This document shows, piece by piece, positions 8,958-17,996 of a DNA stretch of 64,000 bases. The DNA is taken from positions 124,001 to 188,000 of the forward strand of contig NZ_AP019657.1 of NCBI RefSeq assembly GCF_009938225.1. The letters are read 5' to 3'. The position numbers and the translations under genes were made by a program. This DNA comes from Vibrio ponticus. GTDB lineage: Bacteria > Pseudomonadota > Gammaproteobacteria > Enterobacterales > Vibrionaceae. Under the pieces are notes generated by a model. It was not told the origin of the DNA and ran no database searches. It saw only the letters and a list, made by a program, of their open reading frames with translations. Every line of letters begins with the position of its first letter. Position 1 is the stretch's first letter.

Positions 8958-10859
8958 ATGGCAATCGAAATTAATGTACCAGACATCGGTGCGGATGAGG
9001 TTGAAGTTACTGAGATTCTTGTAAGCGTTGGCGACAAGGTTGAAGAAGAACAGTCTCTAATCACTGTAGAAGGCGACAAGGCTTCTATGGAAGTTCCAGC
9101 TTCTCAAGCTGGTATCGTGAAAGAAATCAAAGTTGCTGAAGGCGACAAGGTTTCTACCGGTTCTCTAATCATGATCTTCGAAGAGGCAGGCTCTCCTGCT
9201 GAAGGTGCCGCTGAAGCGGCTCCTGTATCAGCTCCTCAAGCAGCAGCGGCAGCGCCTGCGGCGTCTGTAGCAAACGAGCTTAAAGAAGTTCATGTTCCAG
9301 ATATCGGCGGTGATGAAGTTGAAGTTACTGAAATTATGGTAGCAGTAGGCGACAGCATCGAAGAAGAACAATCTCTAATCACTGTAGAAGGCGATAAAGC
9401 TTCTATGGAAGTTCCAGCACCATTCGCTGGCGTACTAAAAGAGATTAAAGTAGCCGCAGGCGATAAAGTATCGACTGGCTCACTAATCATGGTATTTGAA
9501 ACAGCAGGTTCAGGCGCAGTAGCGGCACCTGTTGCGGCAGCGCCAGTAGCAGCGGCTCCAGCAGCATCTGCAGTTAAAGAAGTGAACGTTCCAGATATCG
9601 GTGGCGACGAAGTTGAAGTAACTGAAATCATGGTTGCTGTTGGCGATACAGTAGAAGAAGAGCAATCTCTAATTACTGTTGAAGGCGACAAAGCTTCAAT
9701 GGAAGTACCAGCACCATTTGCCGGTACTGTTAAAGAGATCAAGATTGCAGCTGGCGACAAAGTGTCAACTGGCTCACTAATCATGGTATTTGAAGTTGCA
9801 GGTGCAGCACCAGTTGCGGCGCCAGTAGCAGCAGCTCCAGTAGCACAAGCGGCAGCACCAGTAGCAGCGCCAAAAGCTGAAGCTCCTGCAGCAGCAGCAC
9901 CAGCAGCAAACGACTTCCAAGAGAACAACGAGTACGCTCACGCATCTCCAGTGGTTCGCCGTCTAGCGCGTGAATTTGGCGTTAATCTTTCTAAGGTTAA
10001 AGGTTCTGGTCGTAAGAGCCGTATCCTGAAAGAAGACGTACAAAACTACGTGAAAGAAGCACTTAAGCGTCTTGAGTCTGGTGCAGCAGCATCTGGTAAA
10101 GGTGACGGCAGCGCTCTTGGTCTACTACCATGGCCAAAAGTTGACTTCAGCAAGTTTGGTGAAACAGAAGTTCAGCCTCTATCTCGCATTAAGAAGATCT
10201 CTGGCGCGAACCTGCACCGTAACTGGGTGATGATTCCACACGTTACTCAATGGGATAACGCAGACATCACTGAGCTAGAAGCGTTCCGTAAAGAGCAAAA
10301 TGCGATTGAAGCGAAGAACGACACTGGTATGAAGATCACGCCACTTGTGTTCATCATGAAAGCGGCGGCGAAAGCACTAGAAGCATTCCCAGCGTTCAAC
10401 TCTTCTCTATCAGAAGACGGTGAGAGCCTAATTCTGAAGAAATACGTGAACATCGGTATTGCAGTAGATACACCAAACGGTCTAGTTGTTCCTGTATTTA
10501 AAGACGTGAACAAGAAAGGCATCTACGAGCTATCTCGTGAGCTGGCTGAAGTATCGAAGAAAGCACGTGCAGGTAAATTGACTGCGGCTGACATGCAAGG
10601 TGGCTGTTTCACTATCTCTAGCCTAGGTGGTATCGGCGGTACAGCATTTACGCCAATCGTAAATGCACCAGAAGTTGGTATCCTTGGTGTGTCTAAGTCT
10701 GAAATGAAGCCAGTTTGGAACGGTAAAGAGTTTGAACCTCGCCTACAACTGCCACTATCTCTATCATACGACCACCGTGTGATCGATGGTGCGGAAGGTG
10801 CGCGTTTCATCACTTTCCTAAACGGTGCGCTATCAGACATCCGTCGTCTAGTTCTTTAA
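8958..10859 (+). CDS. aceF: Dihydrolipoyllysine acetyltransferase E2 with three lipoyl domains
   Basis: Core of the pyruvate dehydrogenase complex; moves acetyl groups from E1 to CoA. 633 aa: three tandem lipoyl domains with lipoylated lysines Lys41, Lys147 and Lys245 in the repeated motif [12 protein letters not shown], Ala/Pro-rich swinging linkers between them, a peripheral-subunit-binding domain at about 328-365 ([14 protein letters not shown]), and the catalytic domain ending in DHRVIDGA with His606 and Asp610. Three lipoyl domains match E. coli AceF. The protein repeats are near-identical but the DNA differs at many synonymous sites. A GC-rich hairpin follows the stop. Confidence 0.97.
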   Translation: MAIEINVPDIGADEVEVTEILVSVGDKVEEEQSLITVEGDKASMEVPASQAGIVKEIKVAEGDKVSTGSLIMIFEEAGSPAEGAAEAAPVSAPQAAAAAPAASVANELKEVHVPDIGGDEVEVTEIMVAVGDSIEEEQSLITVEGDKASMEVPAPFAGVLKEIKVAAGDKVSTGSLIMVFETAGSGAVAAPVAAAPVAAAPAASAVKEVNVPDIGGDEVEVTEIMVAVGDTVEEEQSLITVEGDKASMEVPAPFAGTVKEIKIAAGDKVSTGSLIMVFEVAGAAPVAAPVAAAPVAQAAAPVAAPKAEAPAAAAPAANDFQENNEYAHASPVVRRLAREFGVNLSKVKGSGRKSRILKEDVQNYVKEALKRLESGAAASGKGDGSALGLLPWPKVDFSKFGETEVQPLSRIKKISGANLHRNWVMIPHVTQWDNADITELEAFRKEQNAIEAKNDTGMKITPLVFIMKAAAKALEAFPAFNSSLSEDGESLILKKYVNIGIAVDTPNGLVVPVFKDVNKKGIYELSRELAEVSKKARAGKLTAADMQGGCFTISSLGGIGGTAFTPIVNAPEVGILGVSKSEMKPVWNGKEFEPRLQLPLSLSYDHRVIDGAEGARFITFLNGALSDIRRLVL

Positions 10860-10877
10860 TTTAGACAAGACGAACGA

Positions 10878-10899
10878 GAGGCGGCATTATTGCCGCCTC
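10878..10899 (+). other. Hairpin after aceF in the aceF-lpd gap
   Basis: GAGGCGGC-ATTATT-GCCGCCTC, an 8-bp GC-rich stem with no T tract. It could be an inefficient terminator or protect the aceEF mRNA 3' end. The rest of the 267-base gap before lpd probably holds the lpd promoter, which I cannot place confidently. Confidence 0.55.
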
Positions 10900-11126
10900 C
10901 ATTAACACTATTACCTGACAATTGGATTAAATACCTACTCAAACTGTGAGTATGTAAGGTCGAATTGCTGTCTAGCTCACAGGCTAAATTGATTTACTTT
11001 TCACATCGTTAACATCTCTGTAAAATATTGACGGTCTGAAAAGCTGTTTAAAACAAGCAAAAAGTTTGAACACATAACATCAATACCCATTCAGCCTGTT
11101 AGGGATAATGACTACAAGAGGTCAAA

Positions 11127-12557
11127 ATGAGCAAAGAAATTAAAGCCCAAGTTGTTGTACTTGGTTCTGGTCCTGCTGGTTACTCTGCTGCATTCCGTTG
11201 TGCAGACTTAGGTCTAGAGACCGTTCTAGTTGAGCGTTACAGCACTCTTGGTGGTGTATGTCTTAACGTAGGTTGTATCCCATCAAAAGCACTACTGCAC
11301 GTATCTAAAGTTATCGAAGAAGCAAAAGCGATGGCTGAGCATGGTGTTGTGTTTGGTGAGCCACAAACTGACATCAGCAAAATCCGTATCTGGAAAGAAA
11401 AAGTTGTTAATCAGCTGACCGGCGGTCTAGCTGGTATGGCGAAAATGCGTAACGTAACAGTGGTTAACGGTTATGGTAAATTCACTGGTCCTAACTCAAT
11501 CCTAGTTGAGGGCGAAGGTGAGTCTACAGTAGTTAACTTCGACAACGCGATCGTTGCGGCGGGTTCTCGTCCAATTAAACTACCATTTATCCCACATGAA
11601 GACCCACGTATTTGGGATTCAACTGACGCGCTTGAGCTAAAAGAAGTACCAGAAAAACTTCTTATCATGGGTGGTGGTATTATCGGTCTAGAGATGGGTA
11701 CGGTTTACCACTCGCTAGGTTCGAAAGTGGATGTGGTTGAGATGTTCGACCAAGTTATCCCAGCGGCGGATAAAGACATCGTTAAAGTATTCACTAAGCG
11801 CATCGAGAAGAAATTCAACTTGATGCTAGAAACTAAAGTAACGGCAGTTGAAGCGAAAGAAGATGGTATCTACGTTTCAATGGAAGGCAAGAAAGCACCT
11901 GCAGAAGCTGAGCGTTACGATGCAGTTCTAGTTGCTATCGGTCGTGTACCAAACGGTCTGTTGATTGATGGTGAGAAAGCGGGTCTTGAAATCGACGAGC
12001 GCGGCTTTATCAACGTTGATAAGCAAATGCGTACTAACGTACCGCACATCTTCGCTATCGGTGACATCGTTGGTCAACCAATGCTTGCGCACAAAGGTGT
12101 GCATGAAGGTCACGTAGCTGCAGAAGTTATTTCTGGTAAGAAGCACTACTTTGACCCTAAAGTTATTCCTTCAATCGCTTACACTGAGCCAGAAGTGGCA
12201 TGGGTTGGTAAGACTGAGAAAGAAGCAAAAGCAGAAGGCATCAACTACGAAGTGGCAACATTCCCATGGGCAGCTTCAGGTCGTGCAATCGCATCTGACT
12301 GCGCTGACGGTATGACTAAGCTTATCTTTGATAAAGAGACTCACCGTGTTATTGGTGGTGCTATCGTTGGTACTAACGGTGGTGAACTACTAGGTGAAAT
12401 CGGTCTAGCGATCGAGATGGGTTGTGATGCGGAAGATATCGCACTAACTATCCACGCTCACCCAACGCTACACGAGTCTGTTGGTCTTGCGGCTGAAGTA
12501 TTTGAAGGTTCAATTACTGACCTGCCAAACAAGAAAGCAGTGAAGAAGAAAAAGTAA
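11127..12557 (+). CDS. lpd: Dihydrolipoyl dehydrogenase (E3)
   Basis: FAD-dependent enzyme that reoxidises dihydrolipoyl groups with NAD+ for the pyruvate and 2-oxoglutarate dehydrogenase complexes and glycine cleavage. 476 aa: FAD-binding GSGPAGYSAA at the N-terminus, redox disulfide in GGVCLNVGCIPSK, NAD-binding GGGIIGLEMG, and the C-terminal HAHPTLHE with the catalytic His-Glu pair. It ends in a lysine-rich KKAVKKKK tail. The 267-base leader after aceF suggests a promoter of its own, as in E. coli, which lets it serve the other complexes. A strong terminator follows. Confidence 0.97.
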   Translation: MSKEIKAQVVVLGSGPAGYSAAFRCADLGLETVLVERYSTLGGVCLNVGCIPSKALLHVSKVIEEAKAMAEHGVVFGEPQTDISKIRIWKEKVVNQLTGGLAGMAKMRNVTVVNGYGKFTGPNSILVEGEGESTVVNFDNAIVAAGSRPIKLPFIPHEDPRIWDSTDALELKEVPEKLLIMGGGIIGLEMGTVYHSLGSKVDVVEMFDQVIPAADKDIVKVFTKRIEKKFNLMLETKVTAVEAKEDGIYVSMEGKKAPAEAERYDAVLVAIGRVPNGLLIDGEKAGLEIDERGFINVDKQMRTNVPHIFAIGDIVGQPMLAHKGVHEGHVAAEVISGKKHYFDPKVIPSIAYTEPEVAWVGKTEKEAKAEGINYEVATFPWAASGRAIASDCADGMTKLIFDKETHRVIGGAIVGTNGGELLGEIGLAIEMGCDAEDIALTIHAHPTLHESVGLAAEVFEGSITDLPNKKAVKKKK

Positions 12558-12581
12558 ATACTCTTCTTTGAGCTAGATTTT

Positions 12582-12610
12582 AAAACCGCTGAGTAATCAG
12601 CGGTTTTTTT
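12582..12610 (+). terminator. Intrinsic terminator after lpd
   Basis: AAAACCGCTGA-GTAA-TCAGCGGTTTT, an 11-bp perfect stem followed by further Ts. Confidence 0.9.
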
Positions 12611-12626
12611 GTATCTGAACAGGAAT

Positions 12627-12656
12627 AAAAAAAGCTGATGTTTTCACATCAGCTTT
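12627..12656 (-). terminator. Intrinsic terminator of the LuxR-type regulator
   Basis: On the minus strand the stem AAAGCTGATGT / ACATCAGCTTT with loop GAAA is followed by Ts. It lies 18 bases after the stop codon of the regulator at 12674-13288 and back to back with the lpd terminator. Confidence 0.88.
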
Positions 12657-12673
12657 GTCCATTACCACAAATG

Positions 12674-13288
12674 TTACTCGGCGGTTTTGTAGATGCACAG
12701 CATATTTAGATAGCTATCTGCGAGCTTGACGAGTTCGCTATGCTCACGACTACGATTTGCTTGTACAAACAGTGAGTAGCAAATGCCGTGGAATAGTGTT
12801 GCGAGATCTTCTGGATCATGCTCATCACATACTTCACCGCGCTGTTGCGCCTTGATAAACATGTTTTTCACCAACAGTTGGTTGGTGCGATTGGTACTGA
12901 CAAACAGTGGCCAAACTTCATCGCGCGTCGATGCGCTCCACTCAAACCATACTTTCAACCAATCGCAATCTTGAGCGATAAGGTCGAGCATTGAGCTAGT
13001 GATGTTTTCCAAATTTTCTTTTGCGTGCAGATCAAGGTCGATATTGTCTGATAAGAAGTTCGAGAATTGGCGAACTACGTAGTTAAGTACATCATCAACC
13101 AAATCTTCACGAGTCGGGAAGTAGTTGAAGACAGTCGCGACTGAAACTTGTGCAATTTCAGCAATATCAGCATGACCACCGCGACCGATACCACGGCGAG
13201 CAAATACCTCGAGTGAGATATCCATCAGTTGTTGTTTACGCTTTTTGGGCGAAAGACGAGTTCGAGGTCTTTTTGCTATTGAGTCCAT
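12674..13288 (-). CDS. Quorum-sensing master regulator, LuxR/HapR/OpaR/SmcR family
   Basis: TetR-family DNA-binding protein that carries the high-cell-density programme in vibrios (bioluminescence, proteases, biofilm, competence, type III/VI secretion). 204 aa from ATG 13288. The N-terminal HTH (DIAEIAQVSVATVFNYFPTR) and the flanking RGGHAD segment are as in LuxR of V. harveyi and HapR of V. cholerae; the C-terminal dimer domain has WFEWSASTRDEVWPLF and ends LNMLCIYKTAE. An upstream in-frame start at 13399 would add 37 residues with no family counterpart, while AAGGA lies before 13288. The position between lpd and hpt matches opaR. The gene carries a Qrr target in its leader. Confidence 0.95.
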   Translation of the reverse strand: MDSIAKRPRTRLSPKKRKQQLMDISLEVFARRGIGRGGHADIAEIAQVSVATVFNYFPTREDLVDDVLNYVVRQFSNFLSDNIDLDLHAKENLENITSSMLDLIAQDCDWLKVWFEWSASTRDEVWPLFVSTNRTNQLLVKNMFIKAQQRGEVCDEHDPEDLATLFHGICYSLFVQANRSREHSELVKLADSYLNMLCIYKTAE

Positions 13289-13301
13289 AAAGTTATTCCT
13301 T

Positions 13302-13317
13302 GCCAATAGAGTTGTTA
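13302..13317 (-). promoter_or_regulatory. Qrr small-RNA target in the LuxR-type regulator leader
   Basis: The mRNA reads TAACAAC-TCTA-TTGGC just before the Shine-Dalgarno AAGGA. This pairs with the conserved Qrr segment GCCAACUGACGUUGUUA as 5 bp, an internal loop and 7 bp, as described for luxR/hapR mRNAs. Pairing would cover the ribosome site, silencing the regulator at low cell density. The qrr genes are not in this window. Confidence 0.8.
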
Positions 13318-13426
13318 CCTTCCATGCGTTAATGACATTTTCAGTAGATGCTTTTAAATCGTGAGATTCAGAATTTGTAATACATCGAATGTAAATCAAC
13401 GAGTTAAGGTGATATGGGCTTTGCCC

Positions 13427-13446
13427 TATTAATTATTTTGTTAATT
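13427..13446 (-). promoter_or_regulatory. Possible LuxR-family autoregulatory site
   Basis: TATTAATTATTTTGTTAATT is an imperfect AT-rich palindrome resembling the LuxR/HapR operator (TTATTGATAAATTTATCAATAA-like). It lies about 140 bases upstream of the regulator start, and LuxR-family proteins repress their own genes. The match is loose. Confidence 0.3.
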
Positions 13447-13484
13447 GCATTTAGCGTTTATGAGTGTAATGGTGCATATGGGCG

Positions 13485-13513
13485 TGGTCAATGTTTTCAG
13501 TACATTTTATAAT
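13485..13513 (+). promoter_or_regulatory. Candidate sigma-70 promoter toward hpt
   Basis: TGGTCA-N17-TATAAT in the 392-base gap between the LuxR-type gene and hpt. The -10 is perfect and the -35 matches 4/6. It would leave a 5' leader of about 160 bases before hpt. The AT-rich region may also serve the divergent gene. Confidence 0.35.
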
Positions 13514-13680
13514 CACATTTATTATTAACGTGCGAGAGGTCATATTGTTTATGGGGCTGTATGCAAACTCTCAGGATTAGGTTTTTCCTTCCTCGAAGGC
13601 AGTGCTAAACTACGCGTTCGAAAAATTGTCAGTGTTTGGACTACTATTAGCCAAAGACTGAAACGACAAACGAGAATGGT

Positions 13681-14211
13681 ATGAAACACACAGTAGAAGT
13701 AATGATTTCTGAGCAGGAAGTTCAGGAACGTGTACGTGAACTAGGTAAGCAAATCACTGAGCACTACCAAGGTAGTGAAGATCTCGTGATGGTGGGGCTA
13801 TTGCGCGGCTCATTTGTATTTATGGCAGATTTAGCGCGCAGTATTGAATTGACTCACCAAGTCGACTTTATGACAGCGTCTAGCTACGGTAATACCATGG
13901 AGAGTTCACGCGATGTACGTATCCTGAAAGACCTAGATGATGACATCAAAGGTAAGGATGTATTATTGGTAGAAGACATTATCGATACCGGTAATACATT
14001 GGCGAAAGTGAAAGAGATCCTATCGCTTCGTGAACCTAAATCTATCGAGATTTGTACCCTATTGGATAAGCCATCACGTCGCGAAGTAGACGTCCCTGTG
14101 AAATGGGTTGGCTTTGAAATTCCAGATGAGTTTGTTGTGGGTGTTGGTATCGACTACGCGCAGAAGTATCGTCACCTTCCGTTCATTGGCAAAGTTGTTC
14201 CTCAAGAATAA
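13681..14211 (+). CDS. hpt: Hypoxanthine phosphoribosyltransferase
   Basis: Purine salvage: converts hypoxanthine (and guanine weakly) plus PRPP to IMP. 176 aa, the usual size. The PRPP-binding loop [14 protein letters not shown] (about 97-110), the flexible loop [14 protein letters not shown] and the C-terminal base-contacting segment [21 protein letters not shown] are all present. The order hpt then can on the opposite strand is as in E. coli. The two genes converge on a shared terminator. Confidence 0.95.
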   Translation: MKHTVEVMISEQEVQERVRELGKQITEHYQGSEDLVMVGLLRGSFVFMADLARSIELTHQVDFMTASSYGNTMESSRDVRILKDLDDDIKGKDVLLVEDIIDTGNTLAKVKEILSLREPKSIEICTLLDKPSRREVDVPVKWVGFEIPDEFVVGVGIDYAQKYRHLPFIGKVVPQE

Positions 14212-14229
14212 TTTGCAGATCATATGAGC

Positions 14230-14260
14230 AAAAAACCCATCATTGAGTGATGGGTTTTTT
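14230..14260. terminator. Bidirectional terminator between hpt and can
   Basis: AAAAAACCCATCA-TTGAG-TGATGGGTTTTTT, a perfect stem with A tract and T tract on opposite sides, so it works for both converging genes. Confidence 0.92.
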
Positions 14261-14285
14261 ATTATCTAAAGCTTTGCACAGTTTG

Positions 14286-14954
14286 TTAGCGACAAAGTAG
14301 TTTGTAGTCTGGGTTCAGGATTTTATCCATTGCGGTTTGGTAAGACGCTTCGACAGTTTCGATCGAGTGAGAGCGAATACCTAAATATTCTAAACGCCCA
14401 TCTTCAATACCATAGACCACACCATGAATTTCGACTTCCTGATCGCGTTCCCAAGCATTTTGCATAATGGTTGAGTTGCCAAGGTTGTACACTTGTTCCG
14501 CTACATTGAGTTCAGCCAGCTTATCGGCTTTATCGAGCTCCGGCATTTGATCTAGGTAAGAACGATGTTTGAAGTAGATATCGCGAATGTGGAGTAGCCA
14601 GTTATTAATTAGACCCAGTTTAGGGTTTTCAATCGCGGCATTAACACCACCACAGCCGTAGTGACCACAAATGATGATGTGTTTTACTTTGAGGACGTCG
14701 ACAGCGTATTGGACAACGGAAAGGCAATTAAGGTCGGTGTGGATGACAAGGTTAGCAACATTGCGGTGAACGAAGAGCTCACCAGAAAAAAGTCCAGTTA
14801 AACGCTCGGCAGGGACTCGACTATCGGAGCAACCAATCCAAAGAAAATCGGGTTTCTGTCCTTCGGCAAGCTTGGCAAAATATTCCGGTCGTTCAGATTT
14901 AATTTCTTCCGACCACTTGGAGTTGTTATCAAAGAGCTGTTTGATTTTCGGCAT
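14286..14954 (-). CDS. can: Beta-class carbonic anhydrase Can
   Basis: Zinc enzyme that interconverts CO2 and bicarbonate, supplying bicarbonate for carboxylases. 222 aa from ATG 14954. Zinc ligands Cys42, Asp44, His98 and Cys101 fall at exactly the E. coli Can positions (motifs [10 protein letters not shown] and [10 protein letters not shown]). Asp44 next to Arg46 marks the type II, bicarbonate-regulated form. An in-frame upstream start at 15071 would add 39 residues that lack family support. Divergent from a SulP-family anion transporter, suggesting a joint role in inorganic-carbon supply (inference). Confidence 0.95.
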   Translation of the reverse strand: MPKIKQLFDNNSKWSEEIKSERPEYFAKLAEGQKPDFLWIGCSDSRVPAERLTGLFSGELFVHRNVANLVIHTDLNCLSVVQYAVDVLKVKHIIICGHYGCGGVNAAIENPKLGLINNWLLHIRDIYFKHRSYLDQMPELDKADKLAELNVAEQVYNLGNSTIMQNAWERDQEVEIHGVVYGIEDGRLEYLGIRSHSIETVEASYQTAMDKILNPDYKLLCR

Positions 14955-15196
14955 GGTAGTGCATATATCCCTAAAGTTTCTAGGCGATAATATACACAAT
15001 GTTACAAAATCGATCCCGTTAAATATACGTTCTGCGGTACTCATCTGACTTGTTATCGTGGCAAAACACATAAACTTGGCGGCGAAAAAGGCATTTGGCT
15101 CGATTTCCTCTCGATCTTGCGCCAGTTAACACATTTAAGTGAATCTAAACATTTGTTACAGTGACAAAAAACTTTTCGCATATTACAGGGAGCAAT

Positions 15197-16870
15197 ATGT
15201 TGTTCGGAGAGCGTTTTAAAGACATCAACTTCAAAGGCGATCTATTTGGTGGTGTCACCACCGCGATAATATCTCTACCTTTGGCATTAGCCTTTGGTGT
15301 CGCCTCAGGAGCAGGAGCAGAAGCGGGTCTTTGGGGCGCGATCATGGTCGGCTTGTTTGCCGCACTATTTGGTGGTTCGTCGACACTGATTTCAGAGCCA
15401 ACCGGTCCGATGACAGTGATCATGACAGCGGTACTGACTAGCATGATGGCGAAGTACCCGGAAACGGGCATGGCGATGACTTTTACCGTAGTGATGATGG
15501 CCGGCGCTTTTCAGATTTTACTGGGGACACTAAAACTCGGTAAGTACGTCACTTTAATGCCCTATAGTGTGATATCCGGATTTATGTCAGGGATAGGGGT
15601 TATCCTGATTATTCTGCAGATCTCGCCATTACTTGGTCATGCCGCTCCTTCTGGTGGTGTAATTGGTACACTTAAAGCTCTGCCGGATCTTTTTGCCAAC
15701 ATCAAATTTTCAGAGCTTTTTCTCGGAGCTCTAACTCTTGGCATTCTGTTCTTCTTTCCGCAAAAGTACCGTAAATACATTCCGGCGCAGTTAGTCGCTT
15801 TAGTGGCGGTGACCTTATTGTCGGTTATGTTGTTTGATACCGATGCTATCCGTCGTATTGGTGAAATTCCGGCAGGTTTACCGTCACTGGTTATGCCGCA
15901 TATTAATGCCGAGATGTTTACCACCATGATTATCGACGCTCTAGTCCTGGGTACGTTAGGTTGTATTGATACCTTGCTGACGGCGGTAATTGGTGACTCA
16001 CTGACGCGTAAAGAGCATGACTCTGATAAAGAGCTGCGCGGTCAGGGATTAGCGAACATGATCTCTGGTCTGTTTGGTGCACTGCCAGGGGCTGGTGCGA
16101 CAATGGGAACCGTCACCAATATTCAAGTTGGCGCGCGTTCTCCGTTGTCAGGTGTAATCCGTGCTTTAATGTTGGCGTTAGTGGTATTGGTGGCTGGCGG
16201 TTTAACCGAACCAATTCCAATGGCTGTATTGGCGGGTATCGCGGTGTATGTGGGTTTCAACATTCTGGACTGGAGCTTTATCCAACGCGCACACAAAGTC
16301 AGTATGCAAGGTATGGCGATCATGTACGGCGTAATGATGTTGACTGTGTTTGTCGATTTGATTGCTGCGGTTGGTCTAGGGGTATTTATTTCCAATATTA
16401 TTATTATTGAACGTTTGAGCCGCGTGCAATCACGCCATGTCAAAGCGATCAGTGATGCGGATGAAGATGATGTGCCGCTAACCGAAGGTGAGCGGGCTTT
16501 ACTCGACCAAGCGAATGGTAAGGTGTTGTTCTTCTACTTATCTGGACCAATGATTTTTAGTGTCTCCAAGGCGATTTCACGGCAGCATAGCAGTATCGCT
16601 GATTATGAAGCGATGATCCTTGATTTAACCGATGTGCCGATGATCGATGTTACCGTCGGCTTGGCTCTGGAGAATGCGATTAACGATGCGCTCGACGCCA
16701 ATTGTGCGGTTTATTTACTGTGCCCTAATAAGCAGATATGGCAGCAACTTGAAAAGTTCCATATTCTTGATTTAGTACCAATAGAAAATACCTACTCATT
16801 CCGCTATGAAGCGCTACGAGCGGCAACTAAGCAGGTGGAAGGGAGTGATGAGCCTGTCTACTCCATCTAA
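15197..16870 (+). CDS. SulP/SLC26-family anion transporter with STAS domain
   Basis: Inner-membrane secondary transporter of 557 aa from ATG 15197, which has AGGGAG four bases upstream; a GTG at 15161 would add 12 residues with no ribosome site. The hydrophobic core (about 20-395) shows the Sulfate_transp pattern, including LISEPTGPMTVI and TLGCIDTLLTAVIGDSLTRKEHDSDKEL. A cytoplasmic STAS domain covers about 430-545. SulP proteins carry sulfate, bicarbonate, dicarboxylates or other anions. Divergence from a carbonic anhydrase makes bicarbonate the likeliest cargo here, as in BicA-type systems, but this is inference. Confidence 0.88.
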   Translation: MLFGERFKDINFKGDLFGGVTTAIISLPLALAFGVASGAGAEAGLWGAIMVGLFAALFGGSSTLISEPTGPMTVIMTAVLTSMMAKYPETGMAMTFTVVMMAGAFQILLGTLKLGKYVTLMPYSVISGFMSGIGVILIILQISPLLGHAAPSGGVIGTLKALPDLFANIKFSELFLGALTLGILFFFPQKYRKYIPAQLVALVAVTLLSVMLFDTDAIRRIGEIPAGLPSLVMPHINAEMFTTMIIDALVLGTLGCIDTLLTAVIGDSLTRKEHDSDKELRGQGLANMISGLFGALPGAGATMGTVTNIQVGARSPLSGVIRALMLALVVLVAGGLTEPIPMAVLAGIAVYVGFNILDWSFIQRAHKVSMQGMAIMYGVMMLTVFVDLIAAVGLGVFISNIIIIERLSRVQSRHVKAISDADEDDVPLTEGERALLDQANGKVLFFYLSGPMIFSVSKAISRQHSSIADYEAMILDLTDVPMIDVTVGLALENAINDALDANCAVYLLCPNKQIWQQLEKFHILDLVPIENTYSFRYEALRAATKQVEGSDEPVYSI

Positions 16871-16887
16871 TTAAGGTGAGGTTATTG

Positions 16888-16918
16888 AACGCCGTGGGTT
16901 TACGCTCACGGCGTTTTT
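16888..16918 (+). terminator. Intrinsic terminator after the SulP gene
   Basis: AACGCCGTG (16888-16896) pairs with CACGGCGTT (16907-16915), followed by more Ts. Confidence 0.85.
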
Positions 16919-16954
16919 GTTTATTTCGCTAAGTGATAACCGTCGACGATAATA

Positions 16955-17003
16955 TTTCGAAAAAAATCGAAAGGTTTAATTGTAATCATCGTCACTCGAC
17001 GAT
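16955..17003 (+). promoter_or_regulatory. Inverted repeats upstream of yadG
   Basis: TTTCGA-N6-TCGAAA (16955-16972) and ATCGTC-N4-GACGAT (16988-17003) lie 66-115 bases before yadG. They could be operator sites. I do not recognise the regulator. Confidence 0.3.
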
Positions 17004-17069
17004 AGACTTAACCTAATTGATAAAATCAGCCGCGGTATAACACACTGCGACGCAGAAGAATGAGAAGCT

Positions 17070-17996
17070 ATGTACGCACTAGAAATAGACCAACTGCGTA
17101 AGACCTATGCAGGTGGTTTCGAGGCGCTAAAAGGAATCAGCCTCAATGTTGAAAAAGGAGATTTCTACGCACTACTCGGACCTAATGGGGCTGGTAAGTC
17201 GACCACTATTGGGGTGATCTCATCGCTGGTCAACAAAACTTCCGGTAAAGTCAAAGTGTTCGGCTTTGATATCGATCGTGACCTTGAACTTGCGAAGCAA
17301 AATCTAGGCTTGGTGCCACAAGAGTTTAACTTCAACCAGTTTGAAACGGTTGAACAGATCGTCATGCAGCAAGCGGGCTATTATGGTGTGTCAAAATCAC
17401 TGGCGAAAGAGCGTGCTGAGAAGTACTTAACTAAGCTCGATTTGTGGGAAAAGCGTAAAGAACGTGCACGTAACCTTTCTGGTGGTATGAAGCGTCGTTT
17501 GATGATTGCACGTGCGCTGATGCACGAACCGCAGTTATTGATTCTTGATGAACCGACTGCTGGGGTAGATATCGAATTACGTCGCTCAATGTGGGAGTTT
17601 CTCAAAGAGATTAACCAAGAGCAGGGCATCACGATTATCTTGACCACTCATTACCTAGAAGAAGCGGAAATGTTGTGTCGCAATATCGGCATTATTAACC
17701 GTGGTGAGCTAATTGAAAACACCTCGATGAAGTCGCTACTGGCTAAACTGCATGTTGAGACTTTTATTCTTGATATTGAAGGCGAAGGTGAAGTGCCACA
17801 ACTTGAACGTGTGGTCTCGCAACGTTTGGTGAATGGCTCACTAGAGATTGAAGTGGAAAAGACCCAAGGTCTTAACCCGGTATTTAGTCAGTTAACTCAA
17901 AGTGGTATTCAAGTGATGTCGATGCGCAACAAAGCGAACCGTTTGGAAGAGCTGTTTGTGAGCATTGTTCAGCAACAAACGCGAGGTGAAGGCTAA
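17070..17996 (+). CDS. yadG: ABC transporter ATP-binding protein YadG
   Basis: Cytoplasmic ATPase subunit, 308 aa, of an ABC-2 type exporter whose substrate is unknown even in E. coli. Walker A GPNGAGKST at 37-45, signature LSGGMKRR, Walker B LLILDEPTAG and the switch histidine in TTHYLEEAEML are intact; a C-terminal DrrA-like extension (about 225-300) follows. Strong match to E. coli YadG, and placed next to hpt-can as there. The stop overlaps the permease ATG by one base, so the two are translationally coupled. Confidence 0.92.
   Translation: MYALEIDQLRKTYAGGFEALKGISLNVEKGDFYALLGPNGAGKSTTIGVISSLVNKTSGKVKVFGFDIDRDLELAKQNLGLVPQEFNFNQFETVEQIVMQQAGYYGVSKSLAKERAEKYLTKLDLWEKRKERARNLSGGMKRRLMIARALMHEPQLLILDEPTAGVDIELRRSMWEFLKEINQEQGITIILTTHYLEEAEMLCRNIGIINRGELIENTSMKSLLAKLHVETFILDIEGEGEVPQLERVVSQRLVNGSLEIEVEKTQGLNPVFSQLTQSGIQVMSMRNKANRLEELFVSIVQQQTRGEG

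Noticed and set aside
9290..9928. 212-codon open frame antisense to the aceF lipoyl domains
   Set aside because: Ala/Thr/Ser-rich low-complexity translation that mirrors the aceF repeats; no ribosome site or family features.
11000..11030. ArcA-like repeats upstream of lpd
   Set aside because: GTTAAC and GTAAAA spacing is loose and such AT-rich matches are frequent by chance.
13289..13399. 37-residue N-terminal extension of the LuxR-type regulator
   Set aside because: Runs through the Qrr target and has no counterpart in LuxR, HapR or OpaR; ATG 13288 has a ribosome site.
13414..13427. Small GGGC-TTT-GCCC hairpin upstream of the quorum regulator
   Set aside because: Only four base pairs with a 3-base loop; too weak to interpret.
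14955..15071. 39-residue N-terminal extension of carbonic anhydrase
   Set aside because: Metal-ligand numbering matches E. coli Can exactly from ATG 14954.
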